Shown piece by piece: positions 33,801-44,631 of a stretch of 64,000 nt of DNA. A program made the translations under genes and the position numbers. Source of the stretch: Sphaerolaimus hirsutus (lineage: Eukaryota; Nematoda; Chromadorea; Monhysterida; Sphaerolaimidae); assembly GCA_964036195.1 (NCBI GenBank), contig OZ038458.1, forward strand, positions 13,901,832-13,965,831. The letters are read 5' to 3'. The notes beneath the pieces were generated by a model that saw nothing but the letters and a program-made list of their open reading frames with translations, ran no database searches and had not been told where the DNA came from. The stretch's first letter is position 1, and each line of letters starts with the position of its first letter.

Positions 33801-36800
33801 GATGGCACTTGATTCTTCCAGTTCCAACTGATAAAAATCTGATTTTTTTAATAAAAAAATTACACAATACTGATGCTAAACTGATGCTTGAGTTAAAAAA
33901 ACTAAGTTTCTAAAAAACGGTTGAAAAAGCAGGTCATTCCTAACAGCGACTGCAAAAAAATCTTGCCTGCAATTGTCCTGCTTTTGCAACCCTTCACTTT
34001 CTCTGGTTGGATGAGTTCCAGACGGGGGGTTGGCGAGTGCCTGCTGCGGGTACCCTTGTGCAGTCGCGCCAGAGCCGGGCAGCTGCGGCGCGGGGCACGA
34101 CAGTGCACTCGGCTGGTGCTGCGGCTGCACGGCGCGGCTGGGCAGCTCTGGCGTCGGCGCGGGGCTACGCGCGCTTTCTGAAAATGTTTGAACACAACGT
34201 TTTTGAAGTGTAAAAATTCGACTCGCATGCAAATTGCGTGAAATATTACAAAATCAAAATTTTTACACTCCAAATACGTTGTTTTTTTTTATAGATTTTG
34301 ATTTGCAGCGTTTGATTCAGCATGCAAAAAACGTTGGAACGCTGAACGCAAAATTTCAGTGTGCGGTGCTGCAAAACGATCACAAATTTTCATACCCCTT
34401 TATAGTTTTTCACTTTCAAAATCATTACCTCTCATGTGAATTATTAACTATTCTTGGCTTTATATCTGCCTAGTAGGCACCTATTTTTAGCCTTTTTTTC
34501 TCGCTTTTTCCTTCTACACCTCAAGTAAGCCTACAAGTAAGCCCTGCGAACCGCCCCACCCCACTTTTAGCTGTATATCCCTCCGGAGGAGCGATTTGTA
34601 GTCATATTTATGAACCGCCGGAGGGGTCGAAATTCAAACCCCGGTTTAAAATAAGGTACTGCAGAGTTAGTGAAAAAAGTCTGGGCACCTTCAAAAGTGA
34701 AACTCCTAGGACTGGCAGGGTCGAAATCCGAGTGCCCGACAACGTCGCTGTCAGGACTCTCACCCCTCTCCAACTGCTCCGAGCTGAGGCCCTCCTTGAG
34801 CAGCTTGACGCACTCGTCGTTGGTGCACAAGTCGCACGGCCGTTTGCCGCGATTGTTCGTTTGGTCCACGCGCGCGCCGTGGCGCAACAGCAGCAGAACC
34901 AGCTGTGGATACACAACTGATTGTAGGTTGTGTTTACCTACTAGATAAAAAACAATAAATGGATACCTGAGCGCTGTTATTGGCGGCGGCGTCGTGCAGC
35001 GGCATGTCGTTGTCCAGTCCGGGCGCGTTCACGTCGGCGCCCTTGCGGACCAGTACTTTGGCAGCACGGTACATGTCGTGGTTGCACGCCTCGTGCAGAG
35101 GGGCCCAGCCTTTAAACCGAACGTTTATCCATGAGGGTTGAAAGACGTTTCTGTTTGAAGACAAGATTTTAAAATACAACGTTGAAGGCCAACACACTTA
35201 CACGTTAATATGATATGCTCACCACCGTAAATTTTTTTTATAAATTCCCATTTATAACTGCCATTGAGGGTTAAAATTGCTTTTCGGTTCTGTTGGGGAC
35301 CGCAGGTGCCTAAACAGGAATATATAGTTGTGACACCCCTGCACACACAACAACAGCTTGATTGTTTGTGTGTCGGTTTTTAAAAAGTGATTATCAGAGT
35401 TGTTGGCACATAAAAGTGTAAAAGACCGCACCAGCATGATCCCTCGCATTAACATCGGCTCCCTCCTGCAGCAGGGCCAGACATCGCCGGTGGTCGCCCT
35501 TCTTGGCGGCGATGTGCAGCGCCGTCTCGCCGCGCTCGTTGCGTTTGTGCACGCGCGCCAAGCGGCTGCGCGGCGTGCTCGACGAGGGGGTCGACTGCAC
35601 CTGCGTCAACGTGGTGCTGCACACTGGCACGCTGCCAGCTCTGGCCTGCGGCGTGCCGCCAGTGAGGCCGGGCGAGGGCAAGGCGCTGGGTATGCAGCCG
35701 GACGATGGTGAACGAGGTGATGAGGCGTCTGCGCGGCAGGGCAGGTTGAGTTGAGAATGTGTCGTTCAACATCAGATTAATTTAATTGTCAGTGTAAAGC
35801 TGAAATACTCTCGAATATTTGTATGTTTGATACAGAAATTGTTGAGCATCAACCAGGACCAAAACATTTTTTTGCACCAGCTTACCGGTTTTTTGACCAC
35901 AAAGTGTTAAAGGCATATGAAACACTCTAAAATTTGTTGAAAATCACGATTCGAGTATAGGACCAGTACTATGACTTCCCATAATGTATTTTATTCGCTT
36001 CCTCACTTTTTGTGGTAATTTTTTTAAAGGAGGGTCTCGAATTGGTGTTAATCAACACAGAAAGAACGTATAATCAACAATGAAGAAATCTGAATCTTAA
36101 AAACTCATATGGCAATATCAAATCAACGACATACACTATAACAAAGTAAACTATGCCGCACTAAACAAAACAGGAACACACCACCGCTGATCTGCTTCAA
36201 CAATGCGAGTTGCTGCCGCTCAGACATTGGGTACGCGTGCGATCTGGGCGACAACACCACGCCGCCAGGGGCAGTTTCCGGGGGTCCGGCTATGCGGCGT
36301 CGTTTCGCGCTGCCCGTTGATGCGGCGGAACCACGCCGACCCTCCGCGCCGCCGCCTGAAGAAATGTTAACGGCAAGGTGGTCAACTCTTCACATATGGC
36401 ATGGCAGCAGCGGTTTGACTGATTAGGCGTGGGAAATGTCATTTTTTGAGTTGCCTGATATTTTTTATAGCTAAGTGGGGTTACCGTACGGTTCAAACAG
36501 GAAATAGGTTCTCGTCAACAAAACTACATTCAAAAATCAGAGTGGTTATAATCACTGAACTTTTAAAAAAAGTATATGTAAAGTTAGCAGTGACTTCCAG
36601 TGATAAAAGTGATCCTAGGCATACAGCATTGAATAAACAAAAAGTTCATCTCGTGATACATGTGTGATCCTCCTTCCCATTTCATTGTTTTAATAGTTGA
36701 TAGCTGAGCCCCACAAGGCATCAGCCAGCACCCAAGCAGCCAATGAACCAGCAACGAGCAGTTTGGTGGACCACCTGAGCTGTACCAGCAGGCACTGACA

Positions 36801-39800
36801 GCCTGTTGACGCACTGTTTGATTGTAAACAGGTGACCAGGTGGTGAGTTTAGAAAAAGATACCTCCACATTGGGAGATGCCACTGCCAAAGAATGATGCC
36901 ACTTCCTTGAAGTGATGCCACAGTTGGTGATGTCTGCACATTAGTGTGTGCTTACAATTCAGTTCAATCTCAATTTCAACATCAATTTCAAAAAGAAAAC
37001 AAAATAGATTCCACTTTCTAAAAGTGATGCCACTATTCAAGTGATGCCACCTTGTCAGGTGATGTACACACATTAGTGTGTCTATAATTAAAACAAAATT
37101 CCACTTTCTAAAGTGATGCCACTGTTTAAAAGTGATGCCACCTACATGGTGATGTACACACATTAGTGTGTCTACAATTAAACAGACATTCCACTACCAA
37201 GTGATGCCACCTTATGAGGTGATGTAAAACATTTGTGCAAACTTGCAATATATCACACAAAAGTGTGTGCTGACAAATAAAAATACCACTCTTGAAGTGA
37301 TGCCACCTTGTCAGGTGATGTAAACACAATTAAAAATCACCATTGAGTGATTGCCCAATTAGTGAGGCATATTTCAGCATAGTCTGACAAGCTCTGAGTG
37401 AGCTGGCATCTAATGAGATGGCCAATGAACAGGGAGCCAATGAAGGCCCTGCATATCACACTCGCTCACAGATGAGTGATAGTGCCACAGAAAGCAGTGC
37501 CACAAGGCAAAATGCTGAGGCACCAGCAGCAAGTACTGCTGTGAACAGAAATGACCAGGTAGATATGGTCAAGCACATGTGCACATTCATGCAGAGTATG
37601 ATGCGACAACAAGAGCGCATGGCAAACAGCATGATGCAACAGCAAGAGAGCATGGCTGATAAGCAAACAAATGCCATGGATAAAATGATGGACAAACAAA
37701 ACCAAATGATGGAAATATTGACAGAAAAGTTGTCCATCAAGCACACTGGAACTGCACCAAATGCTGTGCATGATTTGACCAGTGATGCAAGGGATGACTG
37801 TGGACGCCACTGCTAAATGACAAATTTTCCACCTTTGGTGGTGAAGATCCACTGAAATTTGAATTGTGGATGGGCGATTTGAAGGCCCGGATCAAGCTCA
37901 CTGAAGTGCCAGATGAGTTTGCAGTGATCCATGTGCGCAAATGCCTGAGTGGCAGAGCACTGCGCCAATTTGAGCACCTGTCACATGAGGACGGAATGAC
38001 CTTTGAACAGGTCTGTGCATTTTTGGAGTCACAATATGGTGACCATTTTTCTGCACAAAATGCAATGAATAAGCTGATCACAACAAAGCAATCAGCAAAG
38101 GAACAAGTCAAGGACTTTGGCTTGTTGATTGAGAGCTTGGTGCGCAAAGCGATGCCAAACATTGTTCCGGCAGCTCTCAAAGTGCAATTGAAGCACTATT
38201 TTATGTCTGGCTTGCAGAATCAGACACTGCAAAATGCACTGTATGCATTGCCAACTTATGAATTGATGACATTCAAGGAGCTGGTTGAGAATGCTGAAAG
38301 GCTGGAGTTTGCTGAAAAGCGCATGAAAGTGCATGCACCAAATGCACAGAAATATTGTGCCATGCATGGCACTTATACACATTCCACTGAGGAGTGTGAC
38401 ATTACTGCCAGCCAGGCAAAGAGAATTGCAAGCGACAAGCTGGCAAGGCAAAATGGCAGACCTGGAGCAAATCGCTTCAACAGGTCCAAACAGTGGAATG
38501 CTAATCGCTTTCCACCCAAGGTGCAGCAGAATGCTGTAGGTGCTGAAAACAAACAAATGTACCAGAAAAAGTGGTGCAGTGTCCACAAGTCTGTCACGCA
38601 TGACACACAGGACTGCTGGATGTCCAAAAGGGACAATTTCAACAAGCACCCTGTGAAAAAGGAATGGACAAGGTCCAAGGTGCACAATATTGATTGTGAC
38701 CAGGAGGGTGAACCTCCCAATGCTGTGAATCGGGTGCAGCATGTGGCACAGCCACAAAAAGTGCAAATGAAGCCAAAAACTGGCTCAAAGGTCAATCAGC
38801 CATGTGCCTTTTTGAATGGCACACAATTTGACACCTGTCACCCAGACAGTGGTGCTGATGTGACAGTGGTGACTGAAAATGTGGTGAAAAGGCTTGGCTT
38901 GATGCCAAGGCCTACCAAGCACAAACTGCTTGCAGCAAATCAGACACCAATTGAAACAAAGGGATGCGTAGACATCCAAATTGACTATGCAGGTGGCACA
39001 GCTAGGGTTCAAACGGGATTGACTTTTCGGGATCGGGATTGGGATTCACTTTTTGAGATTTCGGGATCGGGATCGGGATTGGGGTTTCGGGATCAGGATT
39101 GGGATCGGGATTGGTTTTTTGAGATTTCGGGATCGGGATCGGGATTGGCCGGGATTGGGGTCACGGGATCGGGATTGGGATTGGCATTTTTCTGGTATCG
39201 GGATTGGGTTCTAGGGATAGAGATTTTGGCCATTTTTCTGGCATTCACAGTTGTTCATAAAGGTCTCAAAACACTGTTGGATGCCAGAAAAGTGGCATAA
39301 AATTGACGCTGGGGGTTTGCATGCACATTTTTGCATGCAAAAACGTCATTATTTCACATTTTATAATGTCCACTAATTTTTCCGGGATCGGGATCCCGGA
39401 CTTGGGAGTTTCTCGGGATCAGGATCGGGATTGGTATTTTTGGATTTTGGGATCGGGATCGGGATTGGGGTTTCGGGATTGGGGTTTCGGGATTGGGATT
39501 GGGATCGGGACTGGTAAATCCCAGGATTTCACGGGATCCGGGATCGGGATCGGGATCCCGTTTGAACCCTAGGCACAGCCATGCATACATGTCAGATTTC
39601 AAATGAAATTGACTATGATGTCCTGTTGGGACAAGATGTGATGCCAAAATTGGGCATTTACATGAGAGCTGCAGATGGCAGTAACCTTTTGCCAGAGGCC
39701 AAAAATGTGCCTGTCACAAATGACATTCAAAGGCAGTTGATCAAACACTGCAAATTGGACAGTGATGACCAGTCAGCACTGGTCATTTTTTCTGACAAAC

Positions 39801-42800
39801 AGGGCCAGCCAATGCATGCTGCCCATGTGCCACTGCACAAGAATGAGCCACCCAGTGAAGTGCTCATAGGCCAAGTGCAAAATTTGGACAAAAGTGAATG
39901 GGCAAAAATGCTCAGCATTGGTGACTGCTCAGATGCAGAAAAATCCAAGTTAGTGGATGCAATTTTTGAGCTGCGACATGCATTTAGCTCCATGTTCAAA
40001 ACAGATGCATGCCAAAATGTGGATGAAATTGGATGCACAGATGTGGAGCATGAAATTGACACAGGTGACACCCTGCCATTCAGAGTTCCACCTAGGCACA
40101 TTCCACTTAGACTGCGCCCAGAGGTAGAAAAGATGCTCAAGGATTTGCTTGACCAAGGGTGCATTGTGCCTTCAAACAGCAATTACAGCAGTGCATTTGT
40201 GCTAGTGAAAAAGAAAGATGGCTCATGGAGATTCTGTGTGGATTTCCGCCAGTTGAATTTGAACACAAAGCAAGACAGCTATCCATTGCCCCGCATGGAT
40301 GATTTGCTGGATCTGTGGGCTGGGAGGAAATTTTTCTCCACCATGGACATTAAATGTGGATATTACAACATCCGCATCAAAAAGGAAGATCAGCATAAAA
40401 CTGCATTTACTGCATTGGACCAGTTGTTTGAATGGAAGTGCATGCCATTTGGGCTGCATTTGGCTCCGGCTACTTTTCAAAGAGCCATCAACAACATGCT
40501 GAGTGAACATCAAGGCTACTGCAGAGCATACCTAGATGACATCATTGTGGCATCCACCACACTTGAAGAGCACATTGCTCACCTGAAGGCAGTGATTGCA
40601 ACGACATGCAAAGCTGGATTGAGGCTGAATCCACGCAAGTGCCATTTTCTGAAAAACAAGATTCAGTATTTAGGGCATGTGATTAGTGGTGATGGAATTC
40701 ATGTGGATCCAGACAAAGCCACAGCCATTCAAAGTTACCCATTGCCTGCCACCAACAAAGAAGGCATTTCATTCATGGGACTTGTCAGCTACATGCGACG
40801 TTTTCACCACAACCTGTCCCATAAGTTGGCGCCATTGCGCAAATTTTTCCAAGCTGCTGAGAGCAGTAAGGCACAATTGAAATGGACACCTGAATTAGAG
40901 AAATTATTCAGGTAGATTTGCACTGAGATAGGTGATCCAAGGGCATTAGCAATGCCTGTGCCAGGAAATGACTATGTGATAACCACTGATGCTAGTGCCA
41001 ATGGATTAGGTGCTATGCTAGAGCAGGAAAATGAGCAAGGCAAGTTGCAGCCAATTGCTTTTGCTAGTCGTGTGACTGCACCTGCTGAAAAGCGCTACTG
41101 TGCCACTGAGTTGGAAGCGCGTGCAGTTGTTTATGCACTTCAAACTTTCAGGCCATACATAACTGGAGAAAAAGTGACAGTATTTACTGATCACCACCCC
41201 CTGACACAGCTGTTTCAGAAAAATAGCCCATCGCATAGGCTTTACCGCTGGTGTCTTGTGTTGCAACAGTTTGATGTGAAATTATGCTATAAGCCAGGAA
41301 TAAAAAATTTAGTGGCTGATGCTCTTTCAAGGGCACCTGCTGGCACAATTCCTGTTTGCATGGGGGAAAATGACTCCATTGACCAGCCAGAACTCACACT
41401 TGATACAGTGTGCAACATCAATTTCATCAGTGTGTCACACATGTTAGCCAAATTGGCTACACCAAAGGTGCACAACATTGCATTAGCAAGTGACAAAGAG
41501 CGCAATGACATGTTGCGCTGGCATCATGAAGGGCGCTGGGCAGCACATGCAAGTGCCTAGAAAACATACCAGCGCCTGAGACCATTCTATGGTCATGGAA
41601 CATGGCCCACACTTGCAGCTGATGTGCAAGAGTATTGCAAAAATTGCAAGACATGCAAGCAGCCATCAAATTGCTATGAGGTGCTGCCATTGATGCCAAG
41701 GCCACCTCCTGACCAGCCACGTCGGTGCTGGCACATGGACTTTTCCACGTTCATGCCAAACAGTTACAAAGGGCCAAAGTATTGCCTTGTTGCAATTGAT
41801 GCCATGTCGCGTTTCATCGAGGCAAGGCACAGCAATGCAACTGATGCAAAAAGTGCAGTCAAACTGTACAATGAAATTGTTGCCAGACATGGGGTCCCAG
41901 AAGAAATCGTGACTGACAGTGGGACACATTTTAAGTGCCATGAGTTTGAGACCACTTTGCAGAAAAACCAGACAGTTCTGCATGGCAAAACAGTTTCCAA
42001 AACCAGCAATGGCATCAGTGAAAGAGCCATACGCACACTGCAAGATGTGCTGTCAAAGAAAAAAGCTGATGACCACCGAGCTTGGCACCTGATCCTGCCT
42101 GATGCAGTGGCTGCCTACAATGCTACAGAGCATTCTGCTACAGGTGTGTCACCATTTGAAGCTCATTATGGCTCAAAACGCTCAACAACTGGGCATGAAT
42201 TTGAAATTGCACCGCCACTAGCCAAGTTTTGGCAACAGATCAATGAGAGAGTGGCAAATGCCCAGAAGAAAGCAGCAAGCTCTGCCTATGTCACAAATCC
42301 CACAACCAAATTCAAAATAGGTGATACCATTTTTGTGAAGGATACACCTGCCATGGGAAGTCGCAAAGCAAAATTGGACTTGCCCAATTCCAAAGAAGGT
42401 GAAATCATTTCATTCCCATCACCTAAGGCTGCAACCATAAAATTTAGCAATGGTAAAGTGCGTGTAGTCCCCATTAACATGCTGCAGCCCCATTCTTTAG
42501 GTTCAGGTACTTAGGAGAGGATCAACAGGAGACCAGCCAAGGAATTTAGGACCAGCACAGGTGATATTGTGATATAATGTAGTTTAGGTATTTGAGGCCA
42601 AATACTTCCTGCACCCCCCGAGGAGTTAGCAGTGACTTCCAGTGATAAAAGTGATCCTAGGCATACAGCATTGAATAAACAAAAAGTTCATCTTGTGATA
42701 CATGTGTGATCCTCCTTCCCGTTTCATTGTTCAAATAGTTGATAGCTGAGCCCCACAAGGCATCAGCCAGCACCCGAGCAGCCAATGAACCAGCAACCAC

Positions 42801-43702
42801 CAACCAGCTCTACCAACTGTAAATGTAAGTATTTATTTTTCACTCACCAAAACGTATAGAAAATGTATAATACTTTTTTTTACTCATTCTCATGTGAAAT
42901 GTGAGTAATATACTTTTTTCTCAGGAAAATGTAAAAGCGAGTTCTTTTCCCCTGGAAAACGTAAAACCTACTACTTTTTGAGTGAGAGTGTCAGTTTTAC
43001 ACTGGAAGGCATAATAGATGTCGTTTTTAGTGATTAGTTAGTATTTTTTAGAATTTTTTTTATGATTTCTTGAAAATTTACTTATTTTAGCAACAAAAAT
43101 ATATTTTCTCTGTACGCGTGTACTTTTAAAATGTACGCGTAAAAGTGAGTACATTACACGGAGAGTGTATAATTTAGCAAAATAAATAAAACTGAATCAT
43201 CAGACTTTAACAACCCTGTAAGATTTGACTTAAATGCACACTTTGGTGATTTCCGATATTCAATTATTTAAGTTTATGTGACGCGTCCGCACGGGTACTC
43301 GACGCACCCGCCGGCACCCAATAAATCCACGAAACCAACCCTGACACACCCTTCATGGTGGACAACCTAAACCGTATTCAATGCAGAGGGGGATGGCTGC
43401 ATCATTGCTGAATGGCTGTGCTGACCTACCAAGCTCTTCATTGGCACCTGCTCACCCATCCGCTGGGAACACAGCAGAACCAGTGCCAACAAGCTGCTTC
43501 TATCCAGCTTCAAAGGAACCTACACCTACAGCACCTGCTCACCCATCCGCTGGGCACACAGCAGAAATGCTTCACAGGTGGGAAAAGAGGTCTCCTTCAG
43601 TGCTGTCAGCTCGCGGTGTCCACTGTCACACCGGAGTGATCCAGACAAACACAAGAGCACACTGGCAAGGGAGGTACCAGTCAGTTGCTTGCAGTGGCCT
43701 CG

Positions 43703-43740
<38 letters not shown>

Positions 43741-44210
43741 AGTGTGATGGTTTTGGTTAACCCTGTTCTCCCTTAACTTAACTTATCCCTAAACTTATTA
43801 TCCTTTTCTTAAGGGAGAAAAGGGGGAATATGTTGGGAATCGTGATGTTTGTTCAGTTATACTACTTCCACATCTGATCAAATATAGCTGTGTGATAGCA
43901 GCCATCGAGAGAACAGTATGAAGTACTAACCAACCAAAACCACTCAACCTTCAAATCCAACAACCCCTACTCTCTAAAGAAAATCACGGACAAATCAAGT
44001 GCCATTTCACAACTCACTGTGGAACGACTCTGCCCCCTCGCTTGTGTTCGGACTCTGAGCGGCCGCATTTGGACAGCTAGCAGTTTGACTTTCGAAAGTT
44101 GTTACGATAGAGATTGGCTGCTGAATCGAAGTTTTGTGGACATTTGAAACTAGGTCTGTTTGTTGCTCCGAAGTTCCCGATGGCGTTTGTTGATTTTGCT
44201 TGTCCGCCAT
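27801..44210 (-). CDS. ANKRD11/ANKRD12-family ankyrin-repeat protein
   Basis: Family members are nuclear cofactors that recruit histone deacetylases and modulate transcription. Eighteen exons, high to low: 44210-44018, 36355-36182, 35728-35432, 35109-34967, 34902-34689, 34177-33967, 33665-33557, 33280-33151, 33088-32725, 32421-32167, 31999-31877, 31576-31423, 30866-30567, 30067-29902, 29503-29292, 28903-28787, 28410-28204, 27947-27801. All phases agree; about 1171 residues, far shorter than vertebrate homologues. PMSERQQLALLKQ precedes three ankyrin repeats (NERGETALHIAAKKGD, GWAPLHEACNHD, DNDMPLHDAAANN). Basic and Ser-rich linkers follow. The C-terminal domain has LSVCRMFRDMQVYNTLEL and LLSRHRCEADALQATQHLSW, as in vertebrate ANKRD11/12. 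Exon 6 appears to use a GC donor. Intron 1 (7.7 kb) holds a Ty3/gypsy copy; intron 10 is exactly one introner-like element. Confidence 0.92.
28632..28785. repeat. Degraded CCCGAT-array MITE fragment
   Basis: CCCGAT units with AAATCT spacers end at CCTGTTTGAACACTAAC, a mutated right terminus of the TAGGGTTCAAACGGG family. The left terminus is not recognisable. It lies in an ANKRD intron. Confidence 0.6.
28950..29275. repeat. Two adjacent GTTGACA-family palindromic MITEs
   Basis: First unit at about 28952-29052: CACACACGCTAGTTGACATC mirrored by GTCAACTAGCGTGTGGGG. Second at about 29053-29272: CACTAGTTGACATCA mirrored by GATGTCAACCAATGTGTG. Both lie in an ANKRD intron. Confidence 0.6.
30186..30392. 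repeat. GTTGACA-family palindromic MITE
   Basis: Left part has TCGTGTCAACTGAATGACAAC, right part TTAGTTGACATGAATTTTG and CACTAGTGTGTGGGG. It also holds the GCATCGCACTC and CAATGAAAATTGA motifs shared with 53.3-53.7 kb. Confidence 0.6.
30880..31385. repeat. hAT-like element with GTACTC/ACGTTTTC repeats
   Basis: Starts CAGAGTTTTTATAAGTGC and ends AAACACTTTTCAACAAA. Subterminal AAACGTA and GAGTACAGAAAACG units match 12716-13590, 42830-43212, 59150-59340 and 62420-62560. Flanking 8-mers GATTGGAG and GATTGGGC are similar but not equal. Confidence 0.5.
32000..32166 (-). mobile_element. Introner-like element forming a complete ANKRD intron
   Basis: Read on the minus strand the intron starts GTGCCAGTCCCAGACCCTG and ends CAGGGTCTGGGACTGCTCCCTGGAG. 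Exclusive of the splice sites it is a foldback: about 60 bp of each arm match, including TGTAAAATG and AAAGTGTCAAAAGTCATG. Exon phases on both sides agree (remainder 2 plus 1), so splicing the element out restores the ANKRD frame. Confidence 0.88.
36582..36755 (+). repeat. 5' terminal direct repeat (LTR) of the Ty3/gypsy element
   Basis: 174 bp, starts AGTTAGCAGTGACTTCCAGT and ends AATGAACCAGCAAC. The copy at 42624-42797 differs at about five positions by eye. No TG...CA ends, so the exact LTR limits are uncertain. Confidence 0.75.
36845..37330 (+). repeat. Tandem repeats in the retrotransposon leader
   Basis: About five diverged copies of a unit containing AAGTGATGCCAC, AGGTGATGT and CACATTAGTGTG, each 70-110 bp, between the 5' LTR and gag. 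The function is unknown. Reverse transcriptase slippage could generate them. Confidence 0.75.
37418..39002 (+). pseudogene. Ty3/gypsy gag and protease, frameshifted
   Basis: The first frame (37418-37816) is a Met/Gln-rich coiled-coil-like Gag N-terminus. It ends at a stop after a frame change near 37795. The next frame (37864 on) continues with a retrotransposon Gag domain and two Cys/His-containing stretches, although no classic CCHC knuckle is clear. A protease follows with an active-site-like DSGADVTVV. The reading frame is cut by the MITE inserted after 39002. Confidence 0.85.
39003..39571. mobile_element. hAT-like MITE inserted in the retrotransposon protease region
   Basis: Begins TAGGGTTCAAACGGGAT and ends ATCCCGTTTGAACCCTA, with the exact 8-bp duplication GGCACAGC on both sides (38995-39002, 39572-39579). 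Removing the element and one duplicate leaves the flanking retrotransposon frame continuous, so it inserted after the retrotransposon. Confidence 0.95.
39581..42514 (+). pseudogene. Ty3/gypsy pol: reverse transcriptase, RNase H, integrase
   Basis: One frame with two internal TAG stops. Reverse transcriptase has FCVDFRQLN and the catalytic YLDD. RNase H follows 40952 with TDASANGLGAML. Integrase after 41624 has a Cys-x2-Cys (YCKNCKTC) half of its zinc finger. Its DDE residues lie in HMDFS, TDSGTHF and SNGISERAIR. The stops at 40913-40915 (between RT and RNase H) and 41558-41560 (before integrase) disable it. Confidence 0.92.
42624..42797 (+). repeat. 3' terminal direct repeat (LTR) of the Ty3/gypsy element
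   Basis: Matches 36582-36755 over 174 bp. It is preceded by the purine-rich GAGGAG. The sequence beyond 42797 differs from that after the 5' copy, so either the repeat ends here or later insertions cut it. Confidence 0.75.
42798..44017. repeat. ANKRD intron 1: hAT-like relic, second retroelement 3' end, GA microsatellite
   Basis: 42830-43212 carries ACGTAAAA/GTACGCG repeats and ends GACTTTAACAACCCTG, a hAT-like terminus. 43440-43580 holds a direct repeat of CACCTGCTCACCCATCCGCT. A GA run lies at 43709-43737. At 43811 the purine tract GGGAGAAAAGGGGGAATA is followed by TGTTGGGAATC, which looks like a polypurine tract and LTR start of another element. No host exon is seen. Confidence 0.5.
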
Positions 44211-44631
44211 TTTACAAACACCCTGGGGTCCGTTTGGAAGTTTGAATAGAAAGGACGAGCGGTCAGTCTTTTTCACAGCTTGAAGGGTACGTTCTGGCTA
44301 AATTTTGCCTATGCAAATCACGTAATTGACCAACATAAAAATATTCCCGCTAGCGGTACGGCCTTTTAAGTATACCAAAATGCTGTAAAACAAATGTATT
44401 AGCATTTAAGTTTCATTTAGGCGGGATTTGGCTGAAGTCCAAATTTATGCAACATTTTATCAAAAAGATAATTAAAGCTGAAACACCGAACCGCGGGATA
44501 GTTCTTTCAACGGCGCCATGGCCGCACTTGTCGTACCGCAGAAGCCGCTGCTATGATGGAACAGACGAGCGAGGGTGTGTAATCAAATACGCGTTTAATT
44601 GCCATCATCAAACGTGAAACACAAAATTAAA
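44211..44631. promoter_or_regulatory. Shared head-to-head upstream region of the ANKRD and CNEP1R1 genes
   Basis: The ATG codons of the two genes face away from each other, 421 bp apart. The space must contain both 5' UTRs and probably a bidirectional promoter. It has scattered CG dinucleotides near 44490-44580 but no clear TATA box. The promoter role is inferred from geometry only. Confidence 0.5.

Larger units (their letters stand above)
36582..42797 (+). mobile_element. Ty3/gypsy LTR retrotransposon, inactive copy
   Basis: Between two 174-bp direct repeats lie gag, protease, reverse transcriptase, RNase H and integrase in that order, the Ty3/gypsy order. The copy is broken by a frameshift near 37795, a CCCGAT MITE at 39003-39571, and in-frame stops at 40913 and 41558. 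It lies in intron 1 of the ANKRD gene, on the opposite strand. Confidence 0.93.

Noticed and set aside
36586..36590. Canonical TG...CA ends for the Ty3/gypsy terminal repeats
   Set aside because: The shared 174 bp does not start with TG or end with CA, so exact LTR limits were left open and not forced.
43381..43776. Open frame in ANKRD intron 1 considered as a host exon or envelope gene
   Set aside because: It is built from a direct repeat (CACCTGCTCACCCATCCGCT) and a GA microsatellite, with no recognisable domain.
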